Notes under the pieces: generated by a model
Told to the model about the DNA's origin: nothing
Database searches by the model: none
What the model saw: only the letters and a program-made list of their open reading frames with translations
Shown: piece by piece, positions 38,393 to 46,429 of the stretch
Numbering within the stretch: position 1 is the stretch's first letter
Layout: each line of letters starts with the position of its first letter
NCBI RefSeq assembly: GCF_012935715.1
Contig: NZ_CP052860.1
Coordinates: forward strand, 5,456,001 to 5,520,000
From: Pseudomonas sp. ADAK13
Lineage (GTDB): Bacteria > Pseudomonadota > Gammaproteobacteria > Pseudomonadales > Pseudomonadaceae
Reading direction: 5' to 3'
DNA: 64,000 nucleotides
Made by a program: the position numbers and the translations under genes

Positions 38393-38583
38393 TCCAGGTG
38401 CCGACCGGGTTCGCCGCCTTTCGCGATCCGGTGTTCGTGCCGCCGCCGCGCTCATTGGTCGAGAAAACCTTCAACATCGTGCACTGGAGCGAAATGCCTG
38501 CCGGCGGTCACTTTGCGGCCTGGGAGCAGCCGGCGTTGATGCTGGCGGATTTTAGAGCCTTTATCGCTACTGTTTCGGCTTGA
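38390..38583 (+). pseudogene. Epoxide hydrolase remnant, C-terminal end only
   Basis: About 63 residues of an alpha/beta-hydrolase C-terminus: VPTGFAAFRDPVFVPPPRS, FNIVHWSEMPAGGHFAAWEQ and the terminal [11 protein letters not shown] are epoxide hydrolase-like, including the catalytic His in GGHFAA. Nucleophile and oxyanion regions are missing. It begins exactly where the LysR remnant ends, and its stop overlaps the end of argC by 17 bases. A LysR gene divergent from such a hydrolase is a common arrangement, so one deletion explains both. Confidence 0.8.
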
Positions 38584-39499
38584 GCATCAGGTCCAGGTTT
38601 TGCACGGCAGCCCCCGCGGCGCCTTTGCCGAGGTTGTCGAAGACCGCCGCCAGCAAGACCTGGCCCGTCTCGTGGTTTTCACGCACGATCAAACGCAAGT
38701 CATCCGTGCCGTTCAGCGCTTGAGGGTCCAGGTAGGTCAGCTCGTTGGCGGCCTGCATCGACAGCACCTCGACGTGATTGGCGTCGCGGTAATGCTGTGT
38801 CAGGCAGTCGTGCAACAGCAACCCATCCACCCCCGGCGCCAACAGCCGCCGTTGCAGCGGGACGGTCAGTACGATCCCCTGGCGGAACGCCCCGTAGGAC
38901 GGCACAAACACGGGGCGCTCCGTCAGGCCGCTTTGCCGTTGAATCTCCGGGACATGCTTGTGCGCCAACCCCAGGCCATACACCAGGAAGGCGGGTGCCT
39001 GTGAGGCGTCGGCGCCCTCATGCTCCTGCACCCCGGCGCGGCCTTTGCCGGAATAACCCGACACGGCATGAATCGTCGTCGGGTAGTCCTTGGGCAGCAG
39101 CCCGGCTTCAAGCAAGGGGCGCAACAGCCCGATCGCACCGGTGGGATAGCAACCGGGGTTGCTGACGCGCTGCGCCGTGGCGATGCGTTGAGCCTGTTGC
39201 GGGTTCATCTCGGCAAAACCGTAGGTCCAGTCGGGATGAGTACGGTGCGCGGAACTCGCGTCGATCACCCGCACGGCAGGGTTTTCGATGCTTGCCACCG
39301 CATCCCGCGCGGCGTCATCGGGCAAGCACAGGATCGCGATGTCACAGGCGTTGATCATCTCGGCGCGATGCTGCGGGTCTTTGCGGTGTTCGGCGCTGAG
39401 GCTGACCAGTTGCAGGTCGGTGCGGCCGCGCAGGCGTTGGTGGATCTGCAATCCGGTGGTGCCTTGGTCGCCATCGATAAATACAAGGGGAGTTGCCAT
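38567..39499 (-). CDS. argC: N-acetyl-gamma-glutamyl-phosphate reductase, type II
   Basis: A 310-residue ArgC of the shorter type II group. [17 protein letters not shown] binds NADP, C117 in SNPGCYPTG is the nucleophile, and [11 protein letters not shown] and [10 protein letters not shown] follow. It reduces N-acetylglutamyl phosphate in arginine synthesis. Pseudomonads usually also have a longer type I ArgC elsewhere, so this may be a second copy. It is divergent from a LysR regulator and not in an arginine operon. Confidence 0.9.
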   Translation of the reverse strand: MATPLVFIDGDQGTTGLQIHQRLRGRTDLQLVSLSAEHRKDPQHRAEMINACDIAILCLPDDAARDAVASIENPAVRVIDASSAHRTHPDWTYGFAEMNPQQAQRIATAQRVSNPGCYPTGAIGLLRPLLEAGLLPKDYPTTIHAVSGYSGKGRAGVQEHEGADASQAPAFLVYGLGLAHKHVPEIQRQSGLTERPVFVPSYGAFRQGIVLTVPLQRRLLAPGVDGLLLHDCLTQHYRDANHVEVLSMQAANELTYLDPQALNGTDDLRLIVRENHETGQVLLAAVFDNLGKGAAGAAVQNLDLMLKPKQ

Positions 39500-39610
39500 G
39501 GAATGCGCTCGGTAGGAAATCAGATGTCCCAATCTTCAATGAGCGGATAGGATAGGAAAAGTTGAATTTCATAACGATGAGATTCAGTTTTTCTGAATAA
39601 GGATTGACCC

Positions 39611-40504
39611 ATGCGCGAAATCAGCCTCGACCGCCTGCGCACGTTGGTGGCGATTGCCGACCTCGGTTCCTTCGCCGAAGCGGCGCGCATGCTGAACCTG
39701 GCGCCCCCCACGGTCAGCTTGCACATTGCCGACCTGGAAGCCCGGGTAGGCGGGCAGTTATTGTCGCGTACCCGTGGGCGCGTGCAGCCTTCGGCGATTG
39801 GCGAAACCCTGGTGGAGCGCGCGCGTCGATTGTTGGCGGATGCGGAACAGGCGCTGGAGGACGTGGAGCGCCAGGTGCAAGGCCTGGCCGGGCGTGTGCG
39901 CCTGGGCGCGTCCACCGGGGCCATCGCCCAGTTGCTGCCGCAAGCCCTGGAGACCTTGAGCCAGCACCATCCCGCCATCGATGTGCAGGTCGCGGTGCTC
40001 ACCTCCCAGGACACCTTGAAGAAGCTCGCCGAGGGTGCTTTGGAGATCGGCCTGGTGGCGCTGCCGCAGGCACCGGTGAAGGGCTTGCGCATCGAGCCCT
40101 GGCGGCGCGACCCGGTCATGGCTTTTTTGCCGGCGCGCCGGGAATGCCCGGAGGTGGTAACACCCGCCTGGCTGGCCGCCCAGCCGCTGATTCTGAATGA
40201 CAACACCACCCGGCTTTCGCGCCTGACCGCCGAGTGGTTTGCCAGTGAAGGATTGCAGCCCACACCGCGCATTCAACTGAACTACAACGATGCGATCAAA
40301 AGCCTGGTGGCCGCCGGTTATGGCGCGACGTTGTTGCCCCATGAAGCGTCCACCCCGTTGACCGACAGCCGGATTGTGATGCGGCCATTGCAGCCGTTGT
40401 TGTGGCGCCAACTGGGGATTGCTCACCGTGCCGGGGACATCGAGCGGCCGACGCAGCATGTGCTGGAGGTGTTGTGGGGGTTGAGTGCCGGTCACACGGA
40501 TTGA
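39611..40504 (+). CDS. LysR-family regulator next to argC
   Basis: A 297-residue LysR regulator: helix-turn-helix in ISLDRLRTLVAIADLGSFAEA and PPTVSLHIADLEARVGG, then an effector domain. It is divergent from the type II argC gene with 111 bases between, the usual place for a LysR regulator and its target. The effector is not evident. The end of the gene is followed by a short region with a duplicated 12-base sequence. Confidence 0.9.
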   Translation: MREISLDRLRTLVAIADLGSFAEAARMLNLAPPTVSLHIADLEARVGGQLLSRTRGRVQPSAIGETLVERARRLLADAEQALEDVERQVQGLAGRVRLGASTGAIAQLLPQALETLSQHHPAIDVQVAVLTSQDTLKKLAEGALEIGLVALPQAPVKGLRIEPWRRDPVMAFLPARRECPEVVTPAWLAAQPLILNDNTTRLSRLTAEWFASEGLQPTPRIQLNYNDAIKSLVAAGYGATLLPHEASTPLTDSRIVMRPLQPLLWRQLGIAHRAGDIERPTQHVLEVLWGLSAGHTD

Positions 40505-40615
40505 CAGGACCCGACTGTGGAGTTTTATTTCTATGAGCGTGATGCCAAATTAGTGGCGACTTCCCGATTCCCCTTCTAAGCCCTTTACCGACTCAACTAT
40601 GGATGGGTCGGTACG

Positions 40616-41692
40616 ATGGAGTTTTATTCTGCTAAGGGTTCTAGCGACAACGAAGGACAGGGTTTCACAGCAATTCCGAGTTTCCACAGTACAACGGTGG
40701 GCTCTCCCGGCAATCAAGGCTTCCTGATTTGGCGACAGACCATCGAACTCCTGTTTGATGCAACCGCTCTAGAACCTCATGATTTTTCAGCCTCAATGAC
40801 GGTTTACCATTTCAACCGCTTTCTGTTTTGCAGTGGTCGCCTGGATGGCGCCCGCTACTGTCGGGACCGGGCACGATTGAAATGGTGCGACCTCGATCAC
40901 TACCTGCTTCATCTGCCCTTGCACAAAGGCCTGGTGTGCGGCGACGGTTTGCGGGTGCGCCGGCTGGATGTGGTGGTGCTTGATCTGTCGCAACCGGCGG
41001 GTTTTTCCATGGCGCAGGGCGAGGGCGTGAGCCTCTTGATTCCGCGTACGGCGTTGTCGCCCTTGCTGTATGACACGGGGCAACTGCATGGGCTGGTGCT
41101 GCGCCGGGAGAGTGCGTCCGGCGTGCTGTTGGCCCAACTCTTATCATCACTGATGGTCGTCGCGCCGAGGCTTTCGCTGGATGAAGCGCTCAGGCTCACC
41201 TTGCCCATGCTCGGCATGGTTGCGGCGTGCCTGGGCAGGGACGTGGCCCGCACTGCCGCTGCGCCACGCTCCGGCCCCGCCCATCTAGGCCGCAGGGTAC
41301 GCCTTTACATCGAGCAGAATCTGCAGCGCGAAGACCTCTCCCCCGGCGCGCTTGCCAAGGAGCTGGGTGTTTCGCGCAGTCAGCTCTATCGGGAGTTCGA
41401 AAAATTTGGCGGTGTGCGCCACTACCTCCTCCAACGTCGCCTGCGCCGCTGCTTGTTCGCGCTGTGCGACCCGGGCAACGCCACCCGGCGCATATCTGAC
41501 CTCGCCTACGACCACGGCTTCGCCGATGAAGCGCATTTCAGCCGGCTGTTTCGCAAGGCCTTCGGTCTGTCGCCACGGGCTGCCAAAACCGCCATGCAGC
41601 GCGGCGATCTGCCGGATTTTTCTCCCTTGGTGCCACACGCTGGCGACGTGCCCGGGCTCGCGAAGTGGGTCCGTGAATTGATCAGCAGCTGA
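40616..41692 (+). CDS. AraC-family regulator
   Basis: Up to 358 residues. The C-terminal 100 residues are a double helix-turn-helix (LSPGALAKELGVSRSQLYREFEKFGG, RISDLAYDHGFADEAHFSRLFRKAFGLSPRA). The middle matches the AraC-binding-like cupin region (LDHYLLHLPLHKGL). The first 60 residues are atypical and no ribosome-binding site precedes this ATG, so the true start may be further in. A terminator follows. The DUF2589 locus starts downstream on the same strand and may be its target, but this is only positional. Confidence 0.86.
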   Translation: MEFYSAKGSSDNEGQGFTAIPSFHSTTVGSPGNQGFLIWRQTIELLFDATALEPHDFSASMTVYHFNRFLFCSGRLDGARYCRDRARLKWCDLDHYLLHLPLHKGLVCGDGLRVRRLDVVVLDLSQPAGFSMAQGEGVSLLIPRTALSPLLYDTGQLHGLVLRRESASGVLLAQLLSSLMVVAPRLSLDEALRLTLPMLGMVAACLGRDVARTAAAPRSGPAHLGRRVRLYIEQNLQREDLSPGALAKELGVSRSQLYREFEKFGGVRHYLLQRRLRRCLFALCDPGNATRRISDLAYDHGFADEAHFSRLFRKAFGLSPRAAKTAMQRGDLPDFSPLVPHAGDVPGLAKWVRELISS

Positions 41693-41701
41693 ATCCGCCA
41701 G

Positions 41702-41729
41702 AGGCCGTTTAACCGAACGGCCTTTTTTT
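41702..41729 (+). terminator. Intrinsic terminator after the AraC gene
   Basis: AGGCCGTT/AACGGCCT stem followed by seven Ts, ten bases past the AraC stop. It is a strong classic terminator, so the DUF2589 locus downstream must have its own promoter, in the roughly 150 bases before 41881. Confidence 0.93.
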
Positions 41730-41880
41730 GGGACGCGCATCCAGGTTTTCGGGACGCACGTTCACAGACAGCACCGGGACTCCGGGCCTAACCTCGACTC
41801 ACCAACTAACCCATCAGCAAGTGGCGTTGCCAGGCACAGCACGCTGCATTGGCACTGACATCTGACAAGGAGTGTCTCAC

Positions 41881-42378
41881 GTGGCGAACCAATCTCTGCA
41901 CCTTCTCATCCAGAGCATCGCCGGTGCCGTCGCCGAGGCGCAGGACAAGATCCAGCGTTTCCAGGTGTCCACGGTGCGCCAGTATTTCGATGAAGATAAC
42001 CGGCCGGTCAGTATCGAGGTCCGGTTGCCATCCACTTCCCCCGGCGCACTGGAAGGTGAGGAACGCGTGGTCTCCGTGCCGTTGCTTTCCCTCGTAGGCT
42101 CGCGACTGCTCGCCGTGAAGGACATGGAAATCTCCTTCGAGGTTGGTCTCAACGCGGATGAGAGTGGCGCACTGAGCCCCGTGCAAAGCGAAGCGCCTGA
42201 CTCAGGCGATGCCGATTCCCCATGGCCGACTGAATCCCATAAGCCTTTGAGCGTCGATCTTGGCGCTCGCCGTAATGGGGAAGGCGGGCCACTCGCGCGC
42301 GTCACCCTCAGAGTCGAAACCCAACCCTCGTCCGAGGGGATGGCTCGGCTGGTTCAAAACCTCGATAAATTGATCTGA
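41881..42378 (+). CDS. DUF2589 family protein, first copy
   Basis: A 165-residue soluble protein from a GTG start with AAGGAG at eight bases. LHLLIQSIAGAVAEAQDKIQ, then VSVPLLSLVGSRLLAVKDMEISFEVGL and a C-terminal strand ARVTLRVETQPSSEGMARLV, fit DUF2589, a family without a known function. No signal peptide or membrane segment. It is followed 19 bases later by a second DUF2589 protein; pairs of this kind suggest a hetero-oligomer. Confidence 0.8.
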   Translation: MANQSLHLLIQSIAGAVAEAQDKIQRFQVSTVRQYFDEDNRPVSIEVRLPSTSPGALEGEERVVSVPLLSLVGSRLLAVKDMEISFEVGLNADESGALSPVQSEAPDSGDADSPWPTESHKPLSVDLGARRNGEGGPLARVTLRVETQPSSEGMARLVQNLDKLI

Positions 42379-42397
42379 GTACAAATGGAGATGACTT

Positions 42398-43012
42398 ATG
42401 CCTAACTTCTCGATGGGTGACCAATTCCGCGGCCTTCCCATGGGTGACTTGATCGGCGGTCCCCTGACCGCCGCTTGCGATGCCCAAGTACGCCTGGCCA
42501 ATGCCACCGCTGATTTCATCAAGGTGATTGGCTTTCTGCCGCCCGCGACCGACGACGATCCCAACGCGGTCGGTGGCGTGCGAACAGTGATGTTCCGTTT
42601 CGATCGGCCTTCACAGGCCAACCCGGGCACGGGCGGGCTCAACCCGATGGAAACGGTGGAGCTGGAAGTGCCGCTTCTGGCCGTGGTGAAGGTGCCGAAC
42701 TTGTCCATTAACAAGGTCGACATCAGCTTCGACATGGAGGTAAAAAACTCCGAGCAATCCCGCGAGTCCAGCGACTCCGCAGCGGCGTTGTCGGCCGAGG
42801 CGAAGATTGGCTGGGGCCCGTTCAGCGCCAAGGTGAACATCTCGGGCTCGGTGTCTTCTCACAAGGAAAACACCCGATCAAGCGACCAGTCGGCCAAGTA
42901 TCACGTCGAGGTGCATGCCAGTGACGACGGCATGCCTGAAGGCCTGGCCCGGGTGCTCGACATGATCGCCCAGTCCGTCGCGCCCAAGGCGATCACCCAG
43001 GCGCCAGCGTAA
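42398..43012 (+). CDS. DUF2589 family protein, second copy
   Basis: A 204-residue protein: MGDLIGGPLTAACDAQVRLA, then VELEVPLLAVVKVPNLSINKVDISFDMEV (the same core strand pattern as the first copy), an Ala/Ser-rich stretch (about 123-133), and a C-terminal beta strand and helix (YHVEVHASDDGMPEGLARVL). Also DUF2589 but diverged in its N-terminal helix. It is soluble with no export signal. With its upstream partner it forms the head of the locus; a structural or cargo role is a guess. Confidence 0.8.
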   Translation: MPNFSMGDQFRGLPMGDLIGGPLTAACDAQVRLANATADFIKVIGFLPPATDDDPNAVGGVRTVMFRFDRPSQANPGTGGLNPMETVELEVPLLAVVKVPNLSINKVDISFDMEVKNSEQSRESSDSAAALSAEAKIGWGPFSAKVNISGSVSSHKENTRSSDQSAKYHVEVHASDDGMPEGLARVLDMIAQSVAPKAITQAPA

Positions 43013-43096
43013 GCCGGCATCGTTAGTGCTTAACAGCCAGCGGCTATAGGGGATTAACCCGGCGCTGGTCGTCAGGCTTTTCCGGAAAGGAGACCC

Positions 43097-43372
43097 ATGA
43101 TGTTCGACCTGACGGACGTGGGATACGTAAAGCGCATCGTGGTCGGCAGTACCGATCCGGAAAAGCTGACTCCCGAAGCGGTGGTGCAGGCACAAGCCGC
43201 GCTGCTCAATCGCTGCCTGACCGAAACCCCCAAGGGGCGGATTGTCGGCATCGAAAAGAATTTCACGCTGCTCAATATTGGCGAGCACCAGGTGGTGTTG
43301 CAGGCACTTATCTACCACCTGGGTTTTGCCCGCAAGCCGTATTGGCTGCCCGATGACGAAGGGCAGTCGTGA
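43097..43372 (+). CDS. Small hypothetical protein of the DUF2589 locus
   Basis: A 91-residue soluble protein (MMFDLTDVGYVKRIVVGSTD, LLNIGEHQVVLQALIYHLGF). I do not recognise it. AAGGAG precedes a double ATG (43097/43100). Its stop overlaps the next start. The mix of short strands and one helix looks like a compact alpha/beta adaptor. Found here with DUF2589 genes only; no motif suggests catalysis. Confidence 0.65.
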   Translation: MMFDLTDVGYVKRIVVGSTDPEKLTPEAVVQAQAALLNRCLTETPKGRIVGIEKNFTLLNIGEHQVVLQALIYHLGFARKPYWLPDDEGQS

Positions 43373-43674
43373 TGACCCGCCTGGAGGAGTTTATCCGGGC
43401 ATTGGGCGGCGAAATGCACCTGGCGCAGGTGGCCTCCAGTCGATTGTGGCCGGGTACTTACGTGGCAGGCATGGAGGTGGTTGTGGCCGCCACGGTGGAG
43501 CGGGTTGCATCCGGGGCGCTGGCGCTGCGGATCGGGCGTGCACCGCGGGGCAAGGCAACCGCTCATGAACTGTGTATCGAGGTGCCGGGCGATGCGGCTG
43601 AAGCGATCACCGTTCGCCTCGATGGCAATCTGCTTGGACGCTATGGAGGGCGTGACGATGACGAAGCGCACTGA
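43372..43674 (+). CDS. Small hypothetical protein of the DUF2589 locus
   Basis: A 100-residue soluble protein (MTRLEEFIRALGGEMHLAQV, MEVVVAATVERVASGALALR, HELCIEVPGDAAEAITVRLD). Family unknown. Alternating hydrophobic strands point to a beta-sandwich, similar in feel to the C-terminal part of the DUF2589 proteins. The ATG shares a base with the previous stop (TGATG), so translation is coupled. It overlaps the next gene by 17 bases. Confidence 0.65.
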   Translation: MTRLEEFIRALGGEMHLAQVASSRLWPGTYVAGMEVVVAATVERVASGALALRIGRAPRGKATAHELCIEVPGDAAEAITVRLDGNLLGRYGGRDDDEAH

Positions 43675-43897
43675 CCGCTCGATGTTGTTGACCCTGTCTG
43701 AACAGGAGGCGAAGACGCTGCGAGAGATCATCAAGCCAAACGTCGAGCCGCCATCGGACATGTCGATGCGCAAGCGCGTGTTATGCGGGTTGGGTGTTGC
43801 CTTCCTGTGCGCGGTGGCAGTGCTCGGGATGCTCAGGCCCGATCTGGCGATGGCGATTGTGCAGCTGGCGAGTCGTTTGCTGGCGTTGTGGTTCTAG
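43658..43897 (+). CDS. Small protein with C-terminal membrane segment
   Basis: A 79-residue protein with GGAGGG seven bases before the ATG. The N-terminal half is charged (LTLSEQEAKTLREIIKPNVE). From about residue 44 it is hydrophobic: one clear membrane helix (LCGLGVAFLCAVAVLGML), then a second hydrophobic stretch to the end (AIVQLASRLLALWF). Size and topology would fit a holin-like or tail-anchored protein. Because a signal-less GH19 enzyme follows two genes later, a holin role is attractive but unproven. Confidence 0.62.
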   Translation: MTKRTDRSMLLTLSEQEAKTLREIIKPNVEPPSDMSMRKRVLCGLGVAFLCAVAVLGMLRPDLAMAIVQLASRLLALWF

Positions 43898-43923
43898 ACA
43901 GTCACTTAACAAGGAGAGTCAAA

Positions 43924-44316
43924 ATGAAAAAAACAGCATCCCTGTTCGCTGGCGCGATGTTGCTGGCAGTCATCCTGCCGGCTTCTGCCGATGAACAATT
44001 GGCGGGGACCATCCTCGACGGTAACAACTATGTTCGAGTTGCCCTGACGCTCCCCAGCGCCACACCGTCTGCCCCGGCTGGAGATCTGCGCGTTGCAGGC
44101 AGCTGGGCGTGCAATCTCACGCTCAATTTCGTCACGACGGATGAGCAGAAAGTAGATCTCTACGCCTTGGGGGGGCCGGCAAAGGGCCGTTGTGCGCCAC
44201 TGGAAAATGGTTATCTGCACAGACGCGCCGCTGGCAGTGCTGTCGTCATTGAGTTGTTTAAACGCGGCGAAGAGAGCCCCCTCTACACCGTCAAGCTCGA
44301 TCCCCCGGGCAAGTAA
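43924..44316 (+). CDS. Sec-exported small hypothetical protein
   Basis: A 130-residue protein with a signal peptide (MKKTASLFAGAMLLAVILPA, cut near ASA at about residue 22). The mature part is beta-rich with two Cys (WACNLTLNF and GRCAPLENG), which probably form one disulfide in the periplasm. AAGGAG precedes the ATG. Family unknown. It sits just before the GH19 gene and could be its partner or inhibitor. Confidence 0.65.
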   Translation: MKKTASLFAGAMLLAVILPASADEQLAGTILDGNNYVRVALTLPSATPSAPAGDLRVAGSWACNLTLNFVTTDEQKVDLYALGGPAKGRCAPLENGYLHRRAAGSAVVIELFKRGEESPLYTVKLDPPGK

Positions 44317-44363
44317 CGACAACGCCCGCTTCCTGAGTTTCACCTTCAGAACACACTGACGCA

Positions 44364-44401
44364 AGGCACGTTCCCCGTCGCCTGACGGGAAACGTGTGCC
44401 T
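44364..44401 (+). other. Stable hairpin before the GH19 gene
   Basis: AGGCACGTTCCCCGTC pairs with GACGGGAAACGTGTGCCT around a four-base loop, with a two-base bulge and one mismatch. There is no T-run, so it is not a normal terminator. It ends five bases before the GH19 ribosome-binding site (AAGGAG), where it could affect translation or mRNA processing. Confidence 0.6.
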
Positions 44402-44418
44402 GCAGCAAGGAGCAAACC

Positions 44419-45201
44419 ATGTGCATTAGCAATACAGTCGGCGACAGCGGCAAGAATATTCCGGCAGATGTACGCAGCCTTCAGTTTCTGCTCAACCTCA
44501 ACAGCGGCCAACATGGCCTGGTCTGCAACCTCGCCACCGATGGGGCGTGGGGGAGCGGCTCCCGTGGGGCGCTGAAGACTTTCCAGCAAGGTGCAGGGGT
44601 TACTCCGGGGGCTCTGGTAGCACCGTGTGACCAGACAATGGCGGCGCTGCGCAAGGGGCTGCCATCAGGCCTGACGGTGGAAAAGTTGCGCATCATCATG
44701 ACCACCGCCAGCGCCTTGCGCGTTGCCGAGTTTTTCCAGCCGATTGTCGATGTGCTCAATCGCTACAAGATCAATACGCCGCTGCGCATTGCACATTTCC
44801 TGGCGCAGATCGCCCACGAAAGTGGCTGCCTGGTTTACACCGAAGAAATCGCTTCGGGTGCTGCTTACGAAGGGCGCAAAGACCTTGGCAATACGAAGCC
44901 AGGCGATGGAAAGCTGTTCAAGGGCAGGGGCCTGATCCAGCTCACGGGCCGTGCCAACTATCGCCAGTACGGCCTGGCCTGCCACCGGGATTTCGAGGGC
45001 ACTGATGCGCCTGGGCTGGTGGGCACAGACCCCGACCTGTCGGTAGACGTTGCGGGCTGGTTCTGGTCCAGCAGGAACCTCAACGACCAGGCCGATGCCG
45101 ACAATGTGAAGGAGGTCACGCGACTCATCAACGGCGGCGCCAATGGCCTTGCCGAGCGGATGGCCTATCTCGAGCGAGCCAAATGGCTGCTGATGAATTG
45201 A
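44419..45201 (+). CDS. GH19 chitinase/endolysin-like muramidase
   Basis: A 260-residue enzyme. Residues about 15-80 form a peptidoglycan-binding-like domain (VRSLQFLLNLNSG, ATDGAWGSGSRGALKTFQQG). Residues about 90-258 are a GH19 domain: catalytic E134 in IAHESG, a second Glu at E142/E143, and GRGLIQLTGRANY (169-181). It has no signal peptide, as in phage endolysins, so it needs lysis or a holin to reach the wall. No other phage genes are nearby. A chitinase role is possible but the fused domain favours peptidoglycan. Confidence 0.85.
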   Translation: MCISNTVGDSGKNIPADVRSLQFLLNLNSGQHGLVCNLATDGAWGSGSRGALKTFQQGAGVTPGALVAPCDQTMAALRKGLPSGLTVEKLRIIMTTASALRVAEFFQPIVDVLNRYKINTPLRIAHFLAQIAHESGCLVYTEEIASGAAYEGRKDLGNTKPGDGKLFKGRGLIQLTGRANYRQYGLACHRDFEGTDAPGLVGTDPDLSVDVAGWFWSSRNLNDQADADNVKEVTRLINGGANGLAERMAYLERAKWLLMN

Positions 45202-45332
45202 TCGTATTTTTACGGCTTTCCTGCGCTGCGAGGCGCGGGAGAAGGGCGCAACCGCGCCATCCCCTTTAAAAGGGGAATAGATGTGAACGCAACCTCTCTC
45301 AATGTTCGCAACCTCATGCAAGGAGCAAGACC

Positions 45333-45752
45333 ATGAGCACAACCCTGCTTTGCTGGTGCCGTGATGACAGCCAGCTAACCGCCGCCGCGCGTAATTTTCG
45401 CGCTGACTATCGCTACAGCGGCTGCCGCCGCGCCGCCCTGCCGCAGACACTCGGGCGCCTGCGCAATGGCGATGTCCTGGTCATCACCGCGCACGGCTCC
45501 CCGCAAGCCTTCGGCGAAGAAGGGGTCAACTTCACCGACTTCACCCCTCGTCAGTTCGCCGACGCATTGCTGGCCAACCCGCCGGGAGGGTGGAGCGGCA
45601 GCTTGTACTTCGATATCTGTAACGGTTATGCCTTCGCCCAGAACGTACGCCCGCTGATTCGCGCCGGGCTGCCAAACCTGCGCCTGTTCGGATGCGAAGG
45701 TGATACCGATATGGCTGTCGACTTGAGCCGTCATCGTGAGGCCACGGCGTAA
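45333..45752 (+). CDS. Small protein with caspase-like His/Cys pattern
   Basis: A 139-residue protein I could not assign to a family. Two hydrophobic strands end in possible catalytic residues: VLVITAHGS with H54 and LYFDICNG with C96. This strand-HG then strand-x-Cys order, about 42 residues apart, is the pattern of caspase-fold peptidases (CHAT, C11, C14, C80). A third strand, LRLFGCEGDTD, follows. No signal peptide is seen; AAGGAGC lies upstream. If real, it is a minimal single-domain protease. The call rests on motif shape only. Confidence 0.55.
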   Translation: MSTTLLCWCRDDSQLTAAARNFRADYRYSGCRRAALPQTLGRLRNGDVLVITAHGSPQAFGEEGVNFTDFTPRQFADALLANPPGGWSGSLYFDICNGYAFAQNVRPLIRAGLPNLRLFGCEGDTDMAVDLSRHREATA

Positions 45753-45761
45753 GCCAACAAC

Positions 45762-45790
45762 CCTGCCGTGTTCCATTGGAACACGGCAGG
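45762..45790. other. Perfect hairpin after the caspase-like gene
   Basis: CCTGCCGTGTTCCA and its exact complement are separated by one base, giving a stem of about 12 pairs with a small loop. It lies ten bases after the stop and lacks a T-run. Another perfect palindrome, CCAGGTACCTGG, follows at 45799-45810. They may mark a transcript end or processing site. Confidence 0.65.
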
Positions 45791-45886
45791 ACCATGGTCC
45801 AGGTACCTGGCGATGTTGTACACATCCGGCAAGACGGTTAGCCTTGCGCCCCGATGTCATCAGCCATTTCAAGGAAGGAAGCGCGT

Positions 45887-46426
45887 GTGAAGGTTTTTCA
45901 AGGAGTGATCGGGCTATCGCTATTGAGCTTGCTGTTCGGCTGCAGCACTGGGCCGGTGCAAACGCTGAAGTTCAATGTGCCCCACGGTTTTTACGGCACC
46001 TACCTCAAGCAGAAGGTCGGGCATCACGGGCAGTTGACCTGCAACGTGACCACTGAAAAAAACAATCTCGGTGAGGAATGGGTGTCTTCGGTCATTCTCG
46101 GGGCGGGTGAAGATGATGCCCAGGACAATATCCTGTTTCTCTCCAGCTACCCGCTAGGTACTGACGATCAAAGGGCTTTCCAGCTGCGGCTGTTCAACAA
46201 GGCACAGCGGGTCACTGATAGCCTGGTGATGACCACTGCCGATCACAACGGGGTCTACTCCCTGCGCCTGGCTTGGGCCGACGATGGCTCCATCAGTTAC
46301 CAGGTCGCCAGTGGCGGGACATGGTCCGAAAAGAAAACCGTGACGCAACCCGGCTTTACCGTGCGGCACGTCAGCGTGCAAGCCTCGGGTATGAAGGGCA
46401 CTGCTGTCTGCGAACTGGGCGGCTGA
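45887..46426 (+). CDS. Lipoprotein of unknown function
   Basis: A 179-residue protein from a GTG start with AAGGAAGGA upstream. The lipobox LLFGC places the lipid-carrying Cys near residue 19. The mature part is beta-rich (VPHGFYGTYLKQKVGHHGQL, VSSVILGAGEDDAQDNILFL, VYSLRLAWADDGSISYQVAS). Family unknown. The gene for a DUF2388 protein begins three bases after its stop, so both are cotranscribed. It would sit in the envelope; Asp after the lipid Cys (inner-membrane retention) is absent, so outer membrane is more likely. Confidence 0.7.
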   Translation: MKVFQGVIGLSLLSLLFGCSTGPVQTLKFNVPHGFYGTYLKQKVGHHGQLTCNVTTEKNNLGEEWVSSVILGAGEDDAQDNILFLSSYPLGTDDQRAFQLRLFNKAQRVTDSLVMTTADHNGVYSLRLAWADDGSISYQVASGGTWSEKKTVTQPGFTVRHVSVQASGMKGTAVCELGG

Positions 46427-46429
46427 TCG

